DNA from: JBHIET01 sp046760785
GTDB taxonomy: Bacteria > Chloroflexota > Anaerolineae > B4-G1
Assembly (NCBI GenBank): GCA_046760785.1
Contig: JBHIET010000020.1
Location: 1 to 47,664 of the forward strand
Direction: 5' to 3'
Length of the DNA stretch: 47,664 nucleotides
Shown: in pieces, positions 14,838 to 24,176 of the stretch
Position numbering within the stretch: position 1 is the stretch's first letter
Layout: each line of letters begins with the position of its first letter
The notes under the pieces: model-generated
Seen by the model: only the letters and a program-made list of their open reading frames with translations
What the model was told of the DNA's origin: nothing
Database searches by the model: none
Translations under genes and position numbers: made by a program

Positions 14838-17800
14838 CTAGTAGCCTTGCAGCACCACCGGCAGGTAGAGCCGCCTGGTCGGAGCAGATACGGTGCCCTG
14901 GTTGCGCAGCACCATTGGCAGGTAGACGTGCTCCCAGGACAAGCTGACCTGCACGGCGTAGTACGAGCCTCCGTTGTCGTCAGTAGTCGAGGACGGGTTG
15001 ACATCCCCATCCCAGGCAGTGATGGAGAACTTGAGGGTGTCATCGCCGTGGCTCGCCCCCTGAGAGGGAACCACGAACCGCCAGACTCCGTCACCGTTGC
15101 CGCCAGGGCCGGTTCCCGTCACCTGCGCCTCTGCGTAGGGGCTGATGTAGCCGTAGGAGAGCGTGGCGGAGGCCACGCCGTTTCCGCCGCTGAGGCCGTC
15201 GCTGATGGCAGCCGTCACCGTGAGCGACTGGTCAGTGGTGATGCTGACGGGGAAGGTAGGCGTGATGATGGTGGGGCCTGCGGTGTCCGTATCAAGGCGG
15301 ACTTCCGTCTGTTGCGTGCTCGCGGGACCATAGTTGCCGGACACGTCGCGGGCGCGGACGCTGATGGTGTAGGTGCCGGTGGAGGGCACGGTCCACTCGT
15401 ACTCCCACGCTGTCGTGCCTTCGGCCGTATCCCACAGCAGCCCGCCGGCCTTTATCTCCACCTCGTCCACGCCGGAGCCGTTGTCCTGCGCCGTGCCGCG
15501 CAGGACGAAGGTATTTTCAGTGATCCACAGCGGGTCAGTCACGTTGGTGATCGTCGCCGTGGGCGAGATCAGGTCGAGCGTGAAGGTGATGCTGGCCGCC
15601 GCGCTGACGTTGTTCACCCTGTCTGCCGCGCGGGCGTAGAGCGTGTGGCCGCTGAGGTGCGAGCCGGTCACGTCCCAGGTGTACGACCAGCCCGACTCTC
15701 CGCTGGCCTCCACCCAGGAGCCGTCGTCAATCTTGACCTCCACGCTCGCCACCCCGGCCAGATCGTCGAAGGCGGAGCCGGAGAAAGTGTGCTGCCCCGC
15801 GCCGACCCACCGCTGCCCTGACTCTTGCTGAACAGCACGGAGCAACAATGGCGGCGGCCCGATCCCTCCCGTCCAACCGAGCGCTACCTCCGGCGGCTCC
15901 CTGTCCAGGTAGACCACCGCCGTCGCCAGGTTGTCGCCGCGCGTCTGGTCGGTGGCCTCGCCGATGTCGGCGGTGACCGTCAGCGGGAGGGTCTGGGTAG
16001 GCGGCGTGCCCCCCAGGATGACGTTGGCAGTCATCGTGATCGTGCCCGTCATCCCCCCCAGGACGTAATCGGGCAGCCTGACCGAGACCCACGACGTGCC
16101 ATCGGGATTGGAGCCGCCGTCGGCAAAGGCACACTGATCGCCAATGCCTGGCAGACAGTCACCCCTGAACTCGGCACCAACTAGCAAGCTGTGCAGCGTG
16201 TAGGTGACAAGCCCGTTGGTGGCCGAGATGACGTGGTCGTTGCGGTAGAGGGCCACGTAGGTGACGACCTCCGTGCCGGTCACAGGGAACTGGGGCCGCG
16301 CTTCCAGCTCCACCGCAAAGGCGTTGGCACGCGGCTGGTCCTCGTTGGGACTCGCGTTGTCATTCGCCACCTGGAGGGCGTACTCTTCCGACCAGTCGTC
16401 GTCCAGCAGGTTGGTGGTGGGGAAGACGGACCAGACGTCGCCGCTGTGTTCCTCCTGGGCAAAGGCGACCAGCTTGACCAACCCTGTGTCGTTGAGATCG
16501 GCGCGGGCGATGCGCAGCTCGGCCCCCTCGCTGCTGGCAACGAAGGTGGTGTTGACCGAGGTGGTACCGGTCATCCACTGGCTATCAGTGTACACCCACC
16601 AGCCACCCACCCCCTCACTCTCGACGACGAAGGCATAGTCGGCCAAAAAGTTGGAGGGCAGCGCGTGCGTGCCGCTGTAGTTGAGCGTCGTCGTCGTTCC
16701 CCCGGCGGGGCTATCCAGGTAGAAGAACAGGTCTCCCTGGGCGCTGGGGGCCATACCGTACCAGGCCAGGAGCAGGGCATCCTGCTCCCAGGTGGCGAAC
16801 AGGTGCTGCAAATCGAAACCCTTGTCATAGTACGGGCGGACGTCGGCGTCCAGCAACTCGCTATCGGCGATCCACTCTTCGCCGTTGACGTCGTTATCGC
16901 TCCAGGAGATGGAGCCGTCCACGTCGGCAGAGCTCCAGGTGAGATCGTCGTCGTAGAGGAAGGGGCCATAGTGGACGATGGTAGACCAGTTACCGGCGTA
17001 ATCCTGGGCCTGGACGTGCGCCCAGCGTCGGTGGCCGTCGGAGGCGGTGTGGCTGCTGGTGGTGCCGCCCGTCAGACCGCTGCCGTTGGGCTCGCTATCG
17101 GGCTGCTCACTCCACAGGACGTCGTATTGGGTGATACCGCTGCCGTCGTGAGCGCCGGTGTAGGTGACGACCAGGGACGGCGAGCTGATGTTGTGCCAGT
17201 AATCGGTGGCCAGGTTGCTGGTCCAGGTGACCGGCGCGTAGGGGGTGACGTTGTCCACCCAGGTGGGTTGCCAGAGTCCGTTGGAGGGCAGCGTGGCGGA
17301 GGTGACGTTACCAGCCCAGTCCAGCGCCCGCGCCCGCAGCGTGTAGGAGACGTAATCCACCATGCCGACCGTCCAGGTGTAGGTCCAGGTATCGCTGACG
17401 ACCGTGGCCGGCTGCCAGGTCTGGCCGGTATCGGTCTGCACCTCGACGGTGGCCACGCCAGCTCCGATGCCGTCGCCCACCGTGCCACTGATGACAATGT
17501 CGGCGGCGGTGGTGATGACGTTGTTCGCGCCGACGATGTTGGCCGGCCAGTCGCTGGGCACGCTCAGGCCCGGCCCGGTGTTATCCACGGTGACGGTGAT
17601 GAACTGGGTCTGGGTGACGAACTGCTCGGTGCCGAGGTCGTTCCAGGCGTGGACGGCCATAGCCCAGGGATGCTCGTCCACTATCCCCCCGGTCGTCCAG
17701 GTGTAGGCCCAGGTGGCCTGGGTGCCGGTGACGACCTCGGCGTACTGGTCGTAGGTAAAGCCGCCGTCGAAGGAGAGGGCGACGGTGATGACCGGCGAGG

Positions 17801-20800
17801 CGGAAGCACTGGCGGCGGAGCCGGTGATGACGTAGGGGGTGGTGATGACGTCGCCGTCGCTCAGGTTCGCAAAGACGGCCACCGGCCCGCTCCGGTCCAC
17901 GGTGACGGTGATGGAGTGAGCGGCCTCGACGTGGCCGACCTGGTCGGTGGCGCGGACGGTGAGGGTGTAGGCCCCGTCGCCGCCGGGCGTCCAGGGGAAC
18001 CACCACTCGCACCAGGAACAGGGGATATCGCCGAGGATGGCCTCGCTCCAGTTGGATCCACCGTCGTCGGAGAGCTCGACCTTGACCGCGCCGGTGCCGG
18101 CCCCGTCGTCCACCGTGCCCTCGACGAGCAGTACCGGCTCGTTGACGGTCTGGCCGTTGGAGAGGGAGGTGATGGTGGAGGTGGGCGGGTTGATGTCGGC
18201 GTAGAGGTAGGTGACGGGGCCATTTCCCATGTCGTTGCCGGCCCGATCCACGGCCCGCACCGTCAAGCTGTAGATGTCGTCCGGGCCGGAGAGGTTCCAG
18301 GTGTAGACCCAGGTGGTGGAGACCGCGCCCTGCGTGCCCAACGTCGCCTCCTCCCAAGCGCCGCCGTCGGAGAGATAGACGTTGGCTACGCCGGCCCGGT
18401 CGGCTTCAGGCCAACGGCCACCAACCGGCCAGGGGTCTGTCGTGCTGCCAGTGATGATGGCCGGCGTGGTGGTGATGACCGGCGACTCGTAGGGTGGGTA
18501 GCCGTCGGGAAAGTCGTAGGCCTCGTCGAACCAGGCGCCGGGCGGGGTGCTATCCAGCGTGATGGTGATGGGGGCGGTATGGTCGGACCAGTTGCCGGCC
18601 CGGTCCACCGCCCGCGTGTGCAGGACGTAGGGGCCTTCGTAGCGCGAGGGGTAAAAGTACACTCGGCGGCTCCAGTCGGCCGCGCCGGTGACGGTGATGG
18701 GGTCCCAGGCGTCCACGTAAATCTCGACGTAGTCCACCCCGGCCAGGTTATCGTCGGAGGTGCCGGTGATGGTGATGAAGGGGGTCGGGACGGCCACGCC
18801 CCAGGCGTCGGTGATGGTCTCCATAGGAGGCAAGATGGCTTCTCCATCGGTCGGGTCATCGAGCGTGACGGTCGGCGGGGTGCTATCCACGGTGACGGTC
18901 GCCCACTCGTCGGGACTCTCCATCCAGTCCACCTGGTCGGTGGCGCGGCTGCGGACAGTGTAGACGCCGTCGGTCGTGGGCAGCGCCCAGGCATAGTGCC
19001 AGTTATCGCTGCCGGTGGCGTCCTCCCACGAGGAGCCGCCGTCGGTGCTGACCTCGACCAGCTCGACGCGGGTGGTGGGGTCGGCGGCCAGCCCCTGCAC
19101 CGTGGGCGTGGCTACCACGTTGCGGCTCAGGTAGGCGCCGGTCTGGGGGGATTCGACCGTCGAGGTCGGCACGTCCATGTCAATCACAGTCGCATAGCGG
19201 CTTTCCGTCTGGTACGCTTCGCCGCCGTAGGATCCGGCGATCTCGGCCACGTTGGTAAAGCGGCCGGAGACGGAGATGCTGGGATCCACCTGGGCGGTCA
19301 CGGTGACGACGACCCCCTGGCCCCGTCCCATCGAACTCATCGCCCACGCCAGCGGGTCGCTGCCGGTCTGAGTGAGATCGCCCTCGCTGACGGTGTTCAC
19401 GCCCACCAGCTCGTCTGGCACGTGGTCGGTGATGACGCCGCCACTGAAGAGAGTGGCGGTGCGGTTGGAGTAGACCAGCGTGTAGGTGATGTGCCATCCG
19501 GCCCGCACCGGCCCAAAGGGGTCAGCCTCCTTGCGGACGGCGACGGGGTCCAGGCCGTTGGGATTGGTGGACTGATCCTTCTCGTCGCTATCCAGCAGGC
19601 CATCGTCGTCGGCGTCGCTGGCGACGGGGTCGGGCCAGGCGCGGTAGTCGGTCGAGTCCACCTCAAAGGTCCACGCGCCGGTGACCTGGCCTCCCTCCCA
19701 GCGCACCCACTCCTGGCCGTCGGGCAGGCCGTCAAAGTCGGTATCCGGCTTGGTAGGGTTGGTACGGTAGCGCAGCTCCAGCCGGTCGTTCAGGCCGTCG
19801 CCGTCGGTATCGGCCGATTGGGGATCGGTGCCTCGGCGGACCTCGTAGCTGTCGGAGAGCAGGTCGCCGTCACAGTCCCAGTTTTCGGGGCAGGGGTCCT
19901 CGTAGTAGTCCAGGCCGTCGTTGTCCTCGTCAGAGCCGGAGAGCCAGTTCACGACGTCCCACGCCAGCAGATCGTCGAGGGTATCCGGCAGCACGTCGAA
20001 ATACATCCAGCCCAGGTCGGCCACGACGCGCCCCTCCTCCCAGCGGTCGGCGCACTCCCAATGGGGCCAGGGGAGAAACTTGCGGATGCACTCTTTGTAG
20101 GCCAGGATATAGTCCACGTTGGTCGCCAGCGGGACGGGCACGTCGTCGCCCGGCTGGAGGAAGGTAATTTTGAACCACTCGTCCTCGACGCACACCTTGT
20201 TGGAGCCTTGCATCTGGCAATCGGAGGGACCGTAGGGGTTGCGGCGGGTGTCGTAGAGGGTGCCCACGTAATCGTCGTAGTAGGTGTCGCTGATGATGAG
20301 TTGCAGGGCCAGCCGGCTGTGCTCTATCTGCCGACTGCTACCCTCGCTGGTCTTGTGCACGGTGGTGGTGATCGGCACGCTGAGCTCCAGCGTATTCCCT
20401 TCGACCATGCCCCGGTCGCCATAGTACAGCGTGTTGGAAAAGTCGCCAAAGACGATGGCGTCATGTTCGGGGATCTCGGTACACCACTCTACTTTGGTCA
20501 GGAAATCGGTGATCGCCTTGGCGACGGCGTCGCCGATGCCGAAGAAAAAGTCCAGCAGCAGGTAGATGGCGACGATCAGCGGGCCGATGACGGGGATGAA
20601 CATGAGGGCAAATAGAACGATGGCGATGACGGTGTAGACGACGGCCAGGACGTAGGCGTAGACGAAGGCGACGCCACTCCAGCCGGCCGCGTCGGCCATC
20701 ATGTAGAACATGTACCAGATCATGATCAACTCTATGACCAGGCCCACGACGGCCAGTATCTTGGCCGCCTTGCTCATGGCCATGGCGGATTTCATCGCCG

Positions 20801-23800
20801 ACCACGTGCCCTCCGCCGCGCCCTTGACCGCCTTGTAGGTATCATAGATTTTCTTGGCCGTGTCAACGACCTTGTAGATCGCCCCTGCCATATCGAGATA
20901 GTAACCGATTTCCTCGTCTTGCCACCACAGGGAGTTCATGATCTTGAGGAAGAGGAAAATGCTCCCGGCGACGAGCTTGCCGCCCGCCTTGAGTCGGCTC
21001 CAGGTGCCCACCTCCTTGGTCAAGCCTTCTGCCGTCTTTTTGGTGCCAAAGGCGAACTTGACGTACTCCTTGTAGGCCGTCTTGATCTGCTTGAGTTGCT
21101 TGGCGGCCTTGGTGACGTCCCGAACGTCCCTGATGACTTCGTAGAACGTGTCGCCGCTGAGGTCGGGTTTTTCGTAGGGAACCTTGACCTCGCCGATCTG
21201 CACCACCTGTGAGACCCCATTCGACCAGGCCAGGAGCATGGCGCGCCAGAGGGCCAGGTCGGTGGGGTCGCTGTCGGGGTCGTCGGCCCAGTCGGCGGTC
21301 ATTGCCAGTATCTCGGTGACGGGAACAGTCTCGTCGGTGGTGGAGTTGAACCAGGCCAGCCGCATGGAGCGCACGGTGACCGCAGGCTCATCAACCATAG
21401 AGAGATCAAGCGTCGCATCGTCAAAGGTGACGGTCTCTGTGTGCACCTCGCCCAGGTTTATGCCCCGGCTGACGTCCTCGACGGCGATGACGAGCGTGGC
21501 GGTGACGCCGTCGGCGAGGGTGTCGAGCACCTGCTTGGTCTGCGTCATGGTCACGTAGGCCAGCAGTTCGTCGGGGTGGGAGGCGGTGGAGGTGACCATC
21601 TGGGTGGTGGTCAGCCTCCAGGAATCGAGCAGGTCGGGGACGTCGTCCAGCGTGACGTCGGCATCCAGCATCCAGGTGCTGGCCAGGCCGGGGAAGGCGT
21701 AGTAGGGATCGCCCAGCCCTTCGGGGTTCTCCTCGTCCCACAGAAGCGCGCCCCGGCTGCCGCCGTTCTCCTCGACCTCGAAGCCGGTGACGAGGAAATC
21801 GTCATAGTAGCGAGCGACGATGGTGTTAGTGGAGTCGCCGCACGTCAGGTAGTACTCGTCCTCGACGCTATCCACGGTGGCGCGCACCAGCCAGACCAGC
21901 CGCACGTCGCCACCGACCTGGGGAATCTCACCCGTGCCGGGGGAGAAAGAGTCGGTCTCGGCGGGGTAAAAGATGCGGGCGCTAAAGGCCACCGCCCGTC
22001 CCCCATCCTCCACCAGGCTGAGAGGGACGTACATAGAGCCATCGGCGCGCACCTGCATGCCATAGTTGGAGATGGAGCCGGAGGGGGGCGTCTGGTCGGG
22101 TGAGGGAGCGGTCACCTCCAGCATCGGAATGAGGGTAATGTCGTCCTGGCTGCCGTCGCAGTCCTGGATGTTGCCGGACCAGTCGCTGGGCCAGTTGAAG
22201 GCGTGGTACATGAGCCGCAGGTGATCGGCGTTGGTCGGGCGGATCTGAACGTCAACGTAGAGCGGGCCAGGGTCGTCTGGCAGCCGGACGTGGTAGTTGA
22301 ACGGGTCCTCACCGGTGTAGCTGTTGGAGCGGACGAAGGGAGAGAGGTCAAAGTCGTCGGGCACGCCGTCGCCGTCGTTGTCCTCGTCCCAGGCATTGGG
22401 GGTGGAGTCACCGTCGGTATCCACGCTGTCCGGGTCCGAGGGCAAACTCTCGGCGCTGTAGGGATTCACTTCCAAGAGGTCTGACATGCCGTCCAGGTTG
22501 GTGTCGCCGGAGAGGGGATTGAGGTCGTGCTCAATCTCGTAATCGTCGGTCAGACCATCGCCGTCGGTATCGTCGCTGTTGTAATCGGTGCCCAGGGCGC
22601 GTTCGCACTCGTCGGGCAGACCGTCGCCGTCGCTGTCGGGGTTGCTTTCGGAGACGGTGCAACTGACGGAAGCAGAGGAACCGGGGAGCAGATGAGCAGA
22701 GGAGCGGGGGACGATCTCCTCTAGAGCGGCAGCGTAGTCGGCGGGGGTGAGATCCCCGGCGAACATCGCTTCTTCCAGTGAGGGCGGGCCGGTGTAGAGG
22801 TCGGCGCGGCGAGCGGCGTAGGCTTCGATGGCCTGGGCATGGGCGACGCCTTGCAGCGGCGGCGTCAGGACGAGCGATCCGCTCACAAAGAGAGCCAGGA
22901 GCAGGTAGGCTCGCTTCTGGCCCAGGCGGAAGATCCCGGCCACGAGGAGCATGGAGAGCAAGATAACCACTGAAGGGCTGTCGGTGCGTGGGGAGAGGGA
23001 CGCTGGAGATTGGAGACTCGAGGTCTGGGATTTGGGGTTTGACGCCGGTGATTCGATGGGAGGGAGATCGGCCCCAAAGTCGGAGTAGGCTACGTCCAGG
23101 TTCTGGTGTAGGGAGCTGCCGTCTCCCAGGTCAGGGAATTCCAGGTCGAGCGTCTGGCGGACGGGGTAGCCGGAGACCGGGTCAATCCACAGCTCGCCGG
23201 CGCCGCGCGCGGAGCGGAGAGCGGGGGGCAGCCGTACCTCGACCTCCTGCGGCAATTCGTCGCGGAGTTGCTCGTCGAGCATGCGCTGCCAGTAGGCAGC
23301 GAGCCTGGGCCCCTCCACCTGAAAGCCGTAGACCTCCAGGCTCCCCTCGCGCCGCAGGAAGGTCGGGTTGTCCGCTACTTCCAGGAGGGCGAGGGTACCG
23401 GCGGTGAAGCCCGAGAGCCCAAGCTGGTCGGTTTCCACCTGCTGCCACTTCCCCTCGACGTAAACCCAGACCTGGTCGCCGACGACGATCAGATCAAGCG
23501 CGCCTTCGCCCGTGGCGACGCTGCCGCCGCCAGCCCAGGCGCGGGCGCGGCTTCGGTCTGGCAGGAGCGCCTTTCCCTCGACGTGGACCGATTGGTGTTC
23601 GTCGGGTGAGTCGACCGCTTTCTGCGTGCGTTCGGTGTCGGCGACGTAGCGGTAGGTGCCGGCGGCACGGGCTTTTTCCAGCGCGGCCTGCACCGGGTCG
23701 TCGGCGGCCAGCGTGAGGTGATCGCCAAGCGCGGCCACGAGCAAGGCGACGGACGCCAGGGCGACGACCGCCGTCGAGGCGACGCGGATGAACCGGGAAC

Positions 23801-23813
23801 ACCTGGTCTTCAT
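14838..23813 (-). CDS. Giant secreted multidomain protein with calcium-binding and Ig-like repeats
   Basis: About 2,991 residues, the largest gene here. The ATG at 23813 has AGGAGG eight bases upstream (23827-23822) and opens a signal peptide (MKTRCSRF..ALASVALLVAALG); an ATG 14 codons earlier lacks this support. Order: an N-terminal lipoprotein-like beta domain (about 35-260); hydrophobic segments (about 275-320); thrombospondin-3-type repeats (DSDGDGLPDE, DTDGDGLTDD; about 385-485); a helix-rich Lys/Ala region with several strongly hydrophobic segments (about 880-1095); a second set (DTDGDGLNDR, DTDFDGLPDG; about 1295-1420); a DUF11-like domain (about 1430-1530); about eight Ig-like repeats (pattern S.DGGSSW..A...W.Y.W....DG.Y....RA.D..GN) interrupted by a CBM9/DOMON-like domain; and a tail with YLPMVLRN and YLPVVLQGY. 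It probably acts in adhesion or as a surface layer component; substrate unknown. Confidence 0.85.
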   Translation of the reverse strand: MKTRCSRFIRVASTAVVALASVALLVAALGDHLTLAADDPVQAALEKARAAGTYRYVADTERTQKAVDSPDEHQSVHVEGKALLPDRSRARAWAGGGSVATGEGALDLIVVGDQVWVYVEGKWQQVETDQLGLSGFTAGTLALLEVADNPTFLRREGSLEVYGFQVEGPRLAAYWQRMLDEQLRDELPQEVEVRLPPALRSARGAGELWIDPVSGYPVRQTLDLEFPDLGDGSSLHQNLDVAYSDFGADLPPIESPASNPKSQTSSLQSPASLSPRTDSPSVVILLSMLLVAGIFRLGQKRAYLLLALFVSGSLVLTPPLQGVAHAQAIEAYAARRADLYTGPPSLEEAMFAGDLTPADYAAALEEIVPRSSAHLLPGSSASVSCTVSESNPDSDGDGLPDECERALGTDYNSDDTDGDGLTDDYEIEHDLNPLSGDTNLDGMSDLLEVNPYSAESLPSDPDSVDTDGDSTPNAWDEDNDGDGVPDDFDLSPFVRSNSYTGEDPFNYHVRLPDDPGPLYVDVQIRPTNADHLRLMYHAFNWPSDWSGNIQDCDGSQDDITLIPMLEVTAPSPDQTPPSGSISNYGMQVRADGSMYVPLSLVEDGGRAVAFSARIFYPAETDSFSPGTGEIPQVGGDVRLVWLVRATVDSVEDEYYLTCGDSTNTIVARYYDDFLVTGFEVEENGGSRGALLWDEENPEGLGDPYYAFPGLASTWMLDADVTLDDVPDLLDSWRLTTTQMVTSTASHPDELLAYVTMTQTKQVLDTLADGVTATLVIAVEDVSRGINLGEVHTETVTFDDATLDLSMVDEPAVTVRSMRLAWFNSTTDETVPVTEILAMTADWADDPDSDPTDLALWRAMLLAWSNGVSQVVQIGEVKVPYEKPDLSGDTFYEVIRDVRDVTKAAKQLKQIKTAYKEYVKFAFGTKKTAEGLTKEVGTWSRLKAGGKLVAGSIFLFLKIMNSLWWQDEEIGYYLDMAGAIYKVVDTAKKIYDTYKAVKGAAEGTWSAMKSAMAMSKAAKILAVVGLVIELIMIWYMFYMMADAAGWSGVAFVYAYVLAVVYTVIAIVLFALMFIPVIGPLIVAIYLLLDFFFGIGDAVAKAITDFLTKVEWCTEIPEHDAIVFGDFSNTLYYGDRGMVEGNTLELSVPITTTVHKTSEGSSRQIEHSRLALQLIISDTYYDDYVGTLYDTRRNPYGPSDCQMQGSNKVCVEDEWFKITFLQPGDDVPVPLATNVDYILAYKECIRKFLPWPHWECADRWEEGRVVADLGWMYFDVLPDTLDDLLAWDVVNWLSGSDEDNDGLDYYEDPCPENWDCDGDLLSDSYEVRRGTDPQSADTDGDGLNDRLELRYRTNPTKPDTDFDGLPDGQEWVRWEGGQVTGAWTFEVDSTDYRAWPDPVASDADDDGLLDSDEKDQSTNPNGLDPVAVRKEADPFGPVRAGWHITYTLVYSNRTATLFSGGVITDHVPDELVGVNTVSEGDLTQTGSDPLAWAMSSMGRGQGVVVTVTAQVDPSISVSGRFTNVAEIAGSYGGEAYQTESRYATVIDMDVPTSTVESPQTGAYLSRNVVATPTVQGLAADPTTRVELVEVSTDGGSSWEDATGSDNWHYAWALPTTDGVYTVRSRATDQVDWMESPDEWATVTVDSTPPTVTLDDPTDGEAILPPMETITDAWGVAVPTPFITITGTSDDNLAGVDYVEIYVDAWDPITVTGAADWSRRVYFYPSRYEGPYVLHTRAVDRAGNWSDHTAPITITLDSTPPGAWFDEAYDFPDGYPPYESPVITTTPAIITGSTTDPWPVGGRWPEADRAGVANVYLSDGGAWEEATLGTQGAVSTTWVYTWNLSGPDDIYSLTVRAVDRAGNDMGNGPVTYLYADINPPTSTITSLSNGQTVNEPVLLVEGTVDDGAGTGAVKVELSDDGGSNWSEAILGDIPCSWCEWWFPWTPGGDGAYTLTVRATDQVGHVEAAHSITVTVDRSGPVAVFANLSDGDVITTPYVITGSAASASASPVITVALSFDGGFTYDQYAEVVTGTQATWAYTWTTGGIVDEHPWAMAVHAWNDLGTEQFVTQTQFITVTVDNTGPGLSVPSDWPANIVGANNVITTAADIVISGTVGDGIGAGVATVEVQTDTGQTWQPATVVSDTWTYTWTVGMVDYVSYTLRARALDWAGNVTSATLPSNGLWQPTWVDNVTPYAPVTWTSNLATDYWHNISSPSLVVTYTGAHDGSGITQYDVLWSEQPDSEPNGSGLTGGTTSSHTASDGHRRWAHVQAQDYAGNWSTIVHYGPFLYDDDLTWSSADVDGSISWSDNDVNGEEWIADSELLDADVRPYYDKGFDLQHLFATWEQDALLLAWYGMAPSAQGDLFFYLDSPAGGTTTTLNYSGTHALPSNFLADYAFVVESEGVGGWWVYTDSQWMTGTTSVNTTFVASSEGAELRIARADLNDTGLVKLVAFAQEEHSGDVWSVFPTTNLLDDDWSEEYALQVANDNASPNEDQPRANAFAVELEARPQFPVTGTEVVTYVALYRNDHVISATNGLVTYTLHSLLVGAEFRGDCLPGIGDQCAFADGGSNPDGTSWVSVRLPDYVLGGMTGTITMTANVILGGTPPTQTLPLTVTADIGEATDQTRGDNLATAVVYLDREPPEVALGWTGGIGPPPLLLRAVQQESGQRWVGAGQHTFSGSAFDDLAGVASVEVKIDDGSWVEASGESGWSYTWDVTGSHLSGHTLYARAADRVNNVSAAASITFTLDLISPTATITNVTDPLWITENTFVLRGTAQDNGSGVDEVEIKAGGLLWDTAEGTTAWEYEWTVPSTGTYTISVRARDVSGNYGPASTQQTEVRLDTDTAGPTIITPTFPVSITTDQSLTVTAAISDGLSGGNGVASATLSYGYISPYAEAQVTGTGPGGNGDGVWRFVVPSQGASHGDDTLKFSITAWDGDVNPSSTTDDNGGSYYAVQVSLSWEHVYLPMVLRNQGTVSAPTRRLYLPVVLQGY

Positions 23814-23866
23814 TCTCGCAACCTCCTGCCTTACCAAACTGGCAAAAAACTTCACACGCTCACAGA

Positions 23867-23918
23867 TAAGCCTAGATTTCGCACTCCGCTAGCAGCTAAA
23901 TCAGGCCAGTCGTCCTGA
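23867..23918 (+). repeat. 52-bp dispersed repeat, copy 2
   Basis: Exact reverse complement of 1-52. It runs directly into the palindrome at 23914-23993 and lies in the untranslated leader of the giant gene. Confidence 0.9.
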
Positions 23919-23993
23919 GTGCCGCGAAGCGGCGTATCGAAGGGCGACGGGCCGCTAAATCGCCCCTTCGATACGGCCTTCGGCCTACTCAGG
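23914..23993. repeat. REP-like palindrome
   Basis: Starts CCTGAGT and ends ACTCAGG. Inside, GTATCGAAGGG-CGA faces TCGCCCCTTCGATAC, with GCCGCGAAGCGGC and GGCCTTCGGCC mini-hairpins on either arm. It belongs to the same family as the elements inside menG and the LysM gene. Confidence 0.8.
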
Positions 23994-24035
23994 ATGCGAT
24001 TTGGCTATGATCTGTACAATCACTGTTACGATATA

Positions 24036-24041
24036 AGTATA
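24036..24041 (-). promoter_or_regulatory. Possible -10 box of the giant gene
   Basis: TATACT on the minus strand, 22 bp downstream (in that direction) of the nearest TTGAAA repeat. A start near 24029 would give a leader of about 215 bases containing the REP palindrome and the 52-bp repeat. There is no good -35 box, as is usual for activator-dependent promoters. Confidence 0.35.
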
Positions 24042-24063
24042 GCAAAAAAATGCATCTGTGCGC

Positions 24064-24102
24064 TTTCAATTTGATTTCAATTTCATTTCAAGAAGATTTC
24101 AA
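24064..24102. promoter_or_regulatory. Four TTTCAA direct repeats at exact 11-bp spacing
   Basis: TTTCAA occurs at 24064, 24075, 24086 and 24097, each separated by five bases. An 11-bp period is the hallmark of sites for OmpR/PhoB-family response regulators (compare the 11-bp-phased PhoP and PhoB boxes). It lies between the divergent giant gene and iscS. Confidence 0.6.
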
Positions 24103-24118
24103 GCGCCCTGTTAACCCA

Positions 24119-24146
24119 TTGACACCTCACCGCCACGTGCTACAAT
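24119..24146 (+). promoter_or_regulatory. iscS-mnmA promoter
   Basis: TTGACA (24119-24124), 16-bp spacer, TACAAT (24141-24146). The -35 begins 16 bp after the TTTCAA array. Confidence 0.65.
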
Positions 24147-24176
24147 ATATTCCTATCATCAATCAGAGGATGACGT

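Noticed and set aside
16191..20615. Open frame of 1,474 codons on the plus strand opposite the giant gene
   Set aside because: It is entirely antisense to a gene with clear domains and shows only Gly/Val/Asp-rich sequence with no recognisable fold. Long antisense frames are a by-product of the GC-rich codon bias of the repeat-coding strand.
1..23918. A composite transposon bounded by the 52-bp inverted repeats
   Set aside because: No transposase or integrase is seen, and the interval contains housekeeping genes (polA, prfA, menA). Dispersed repeats are a simpler explanation.
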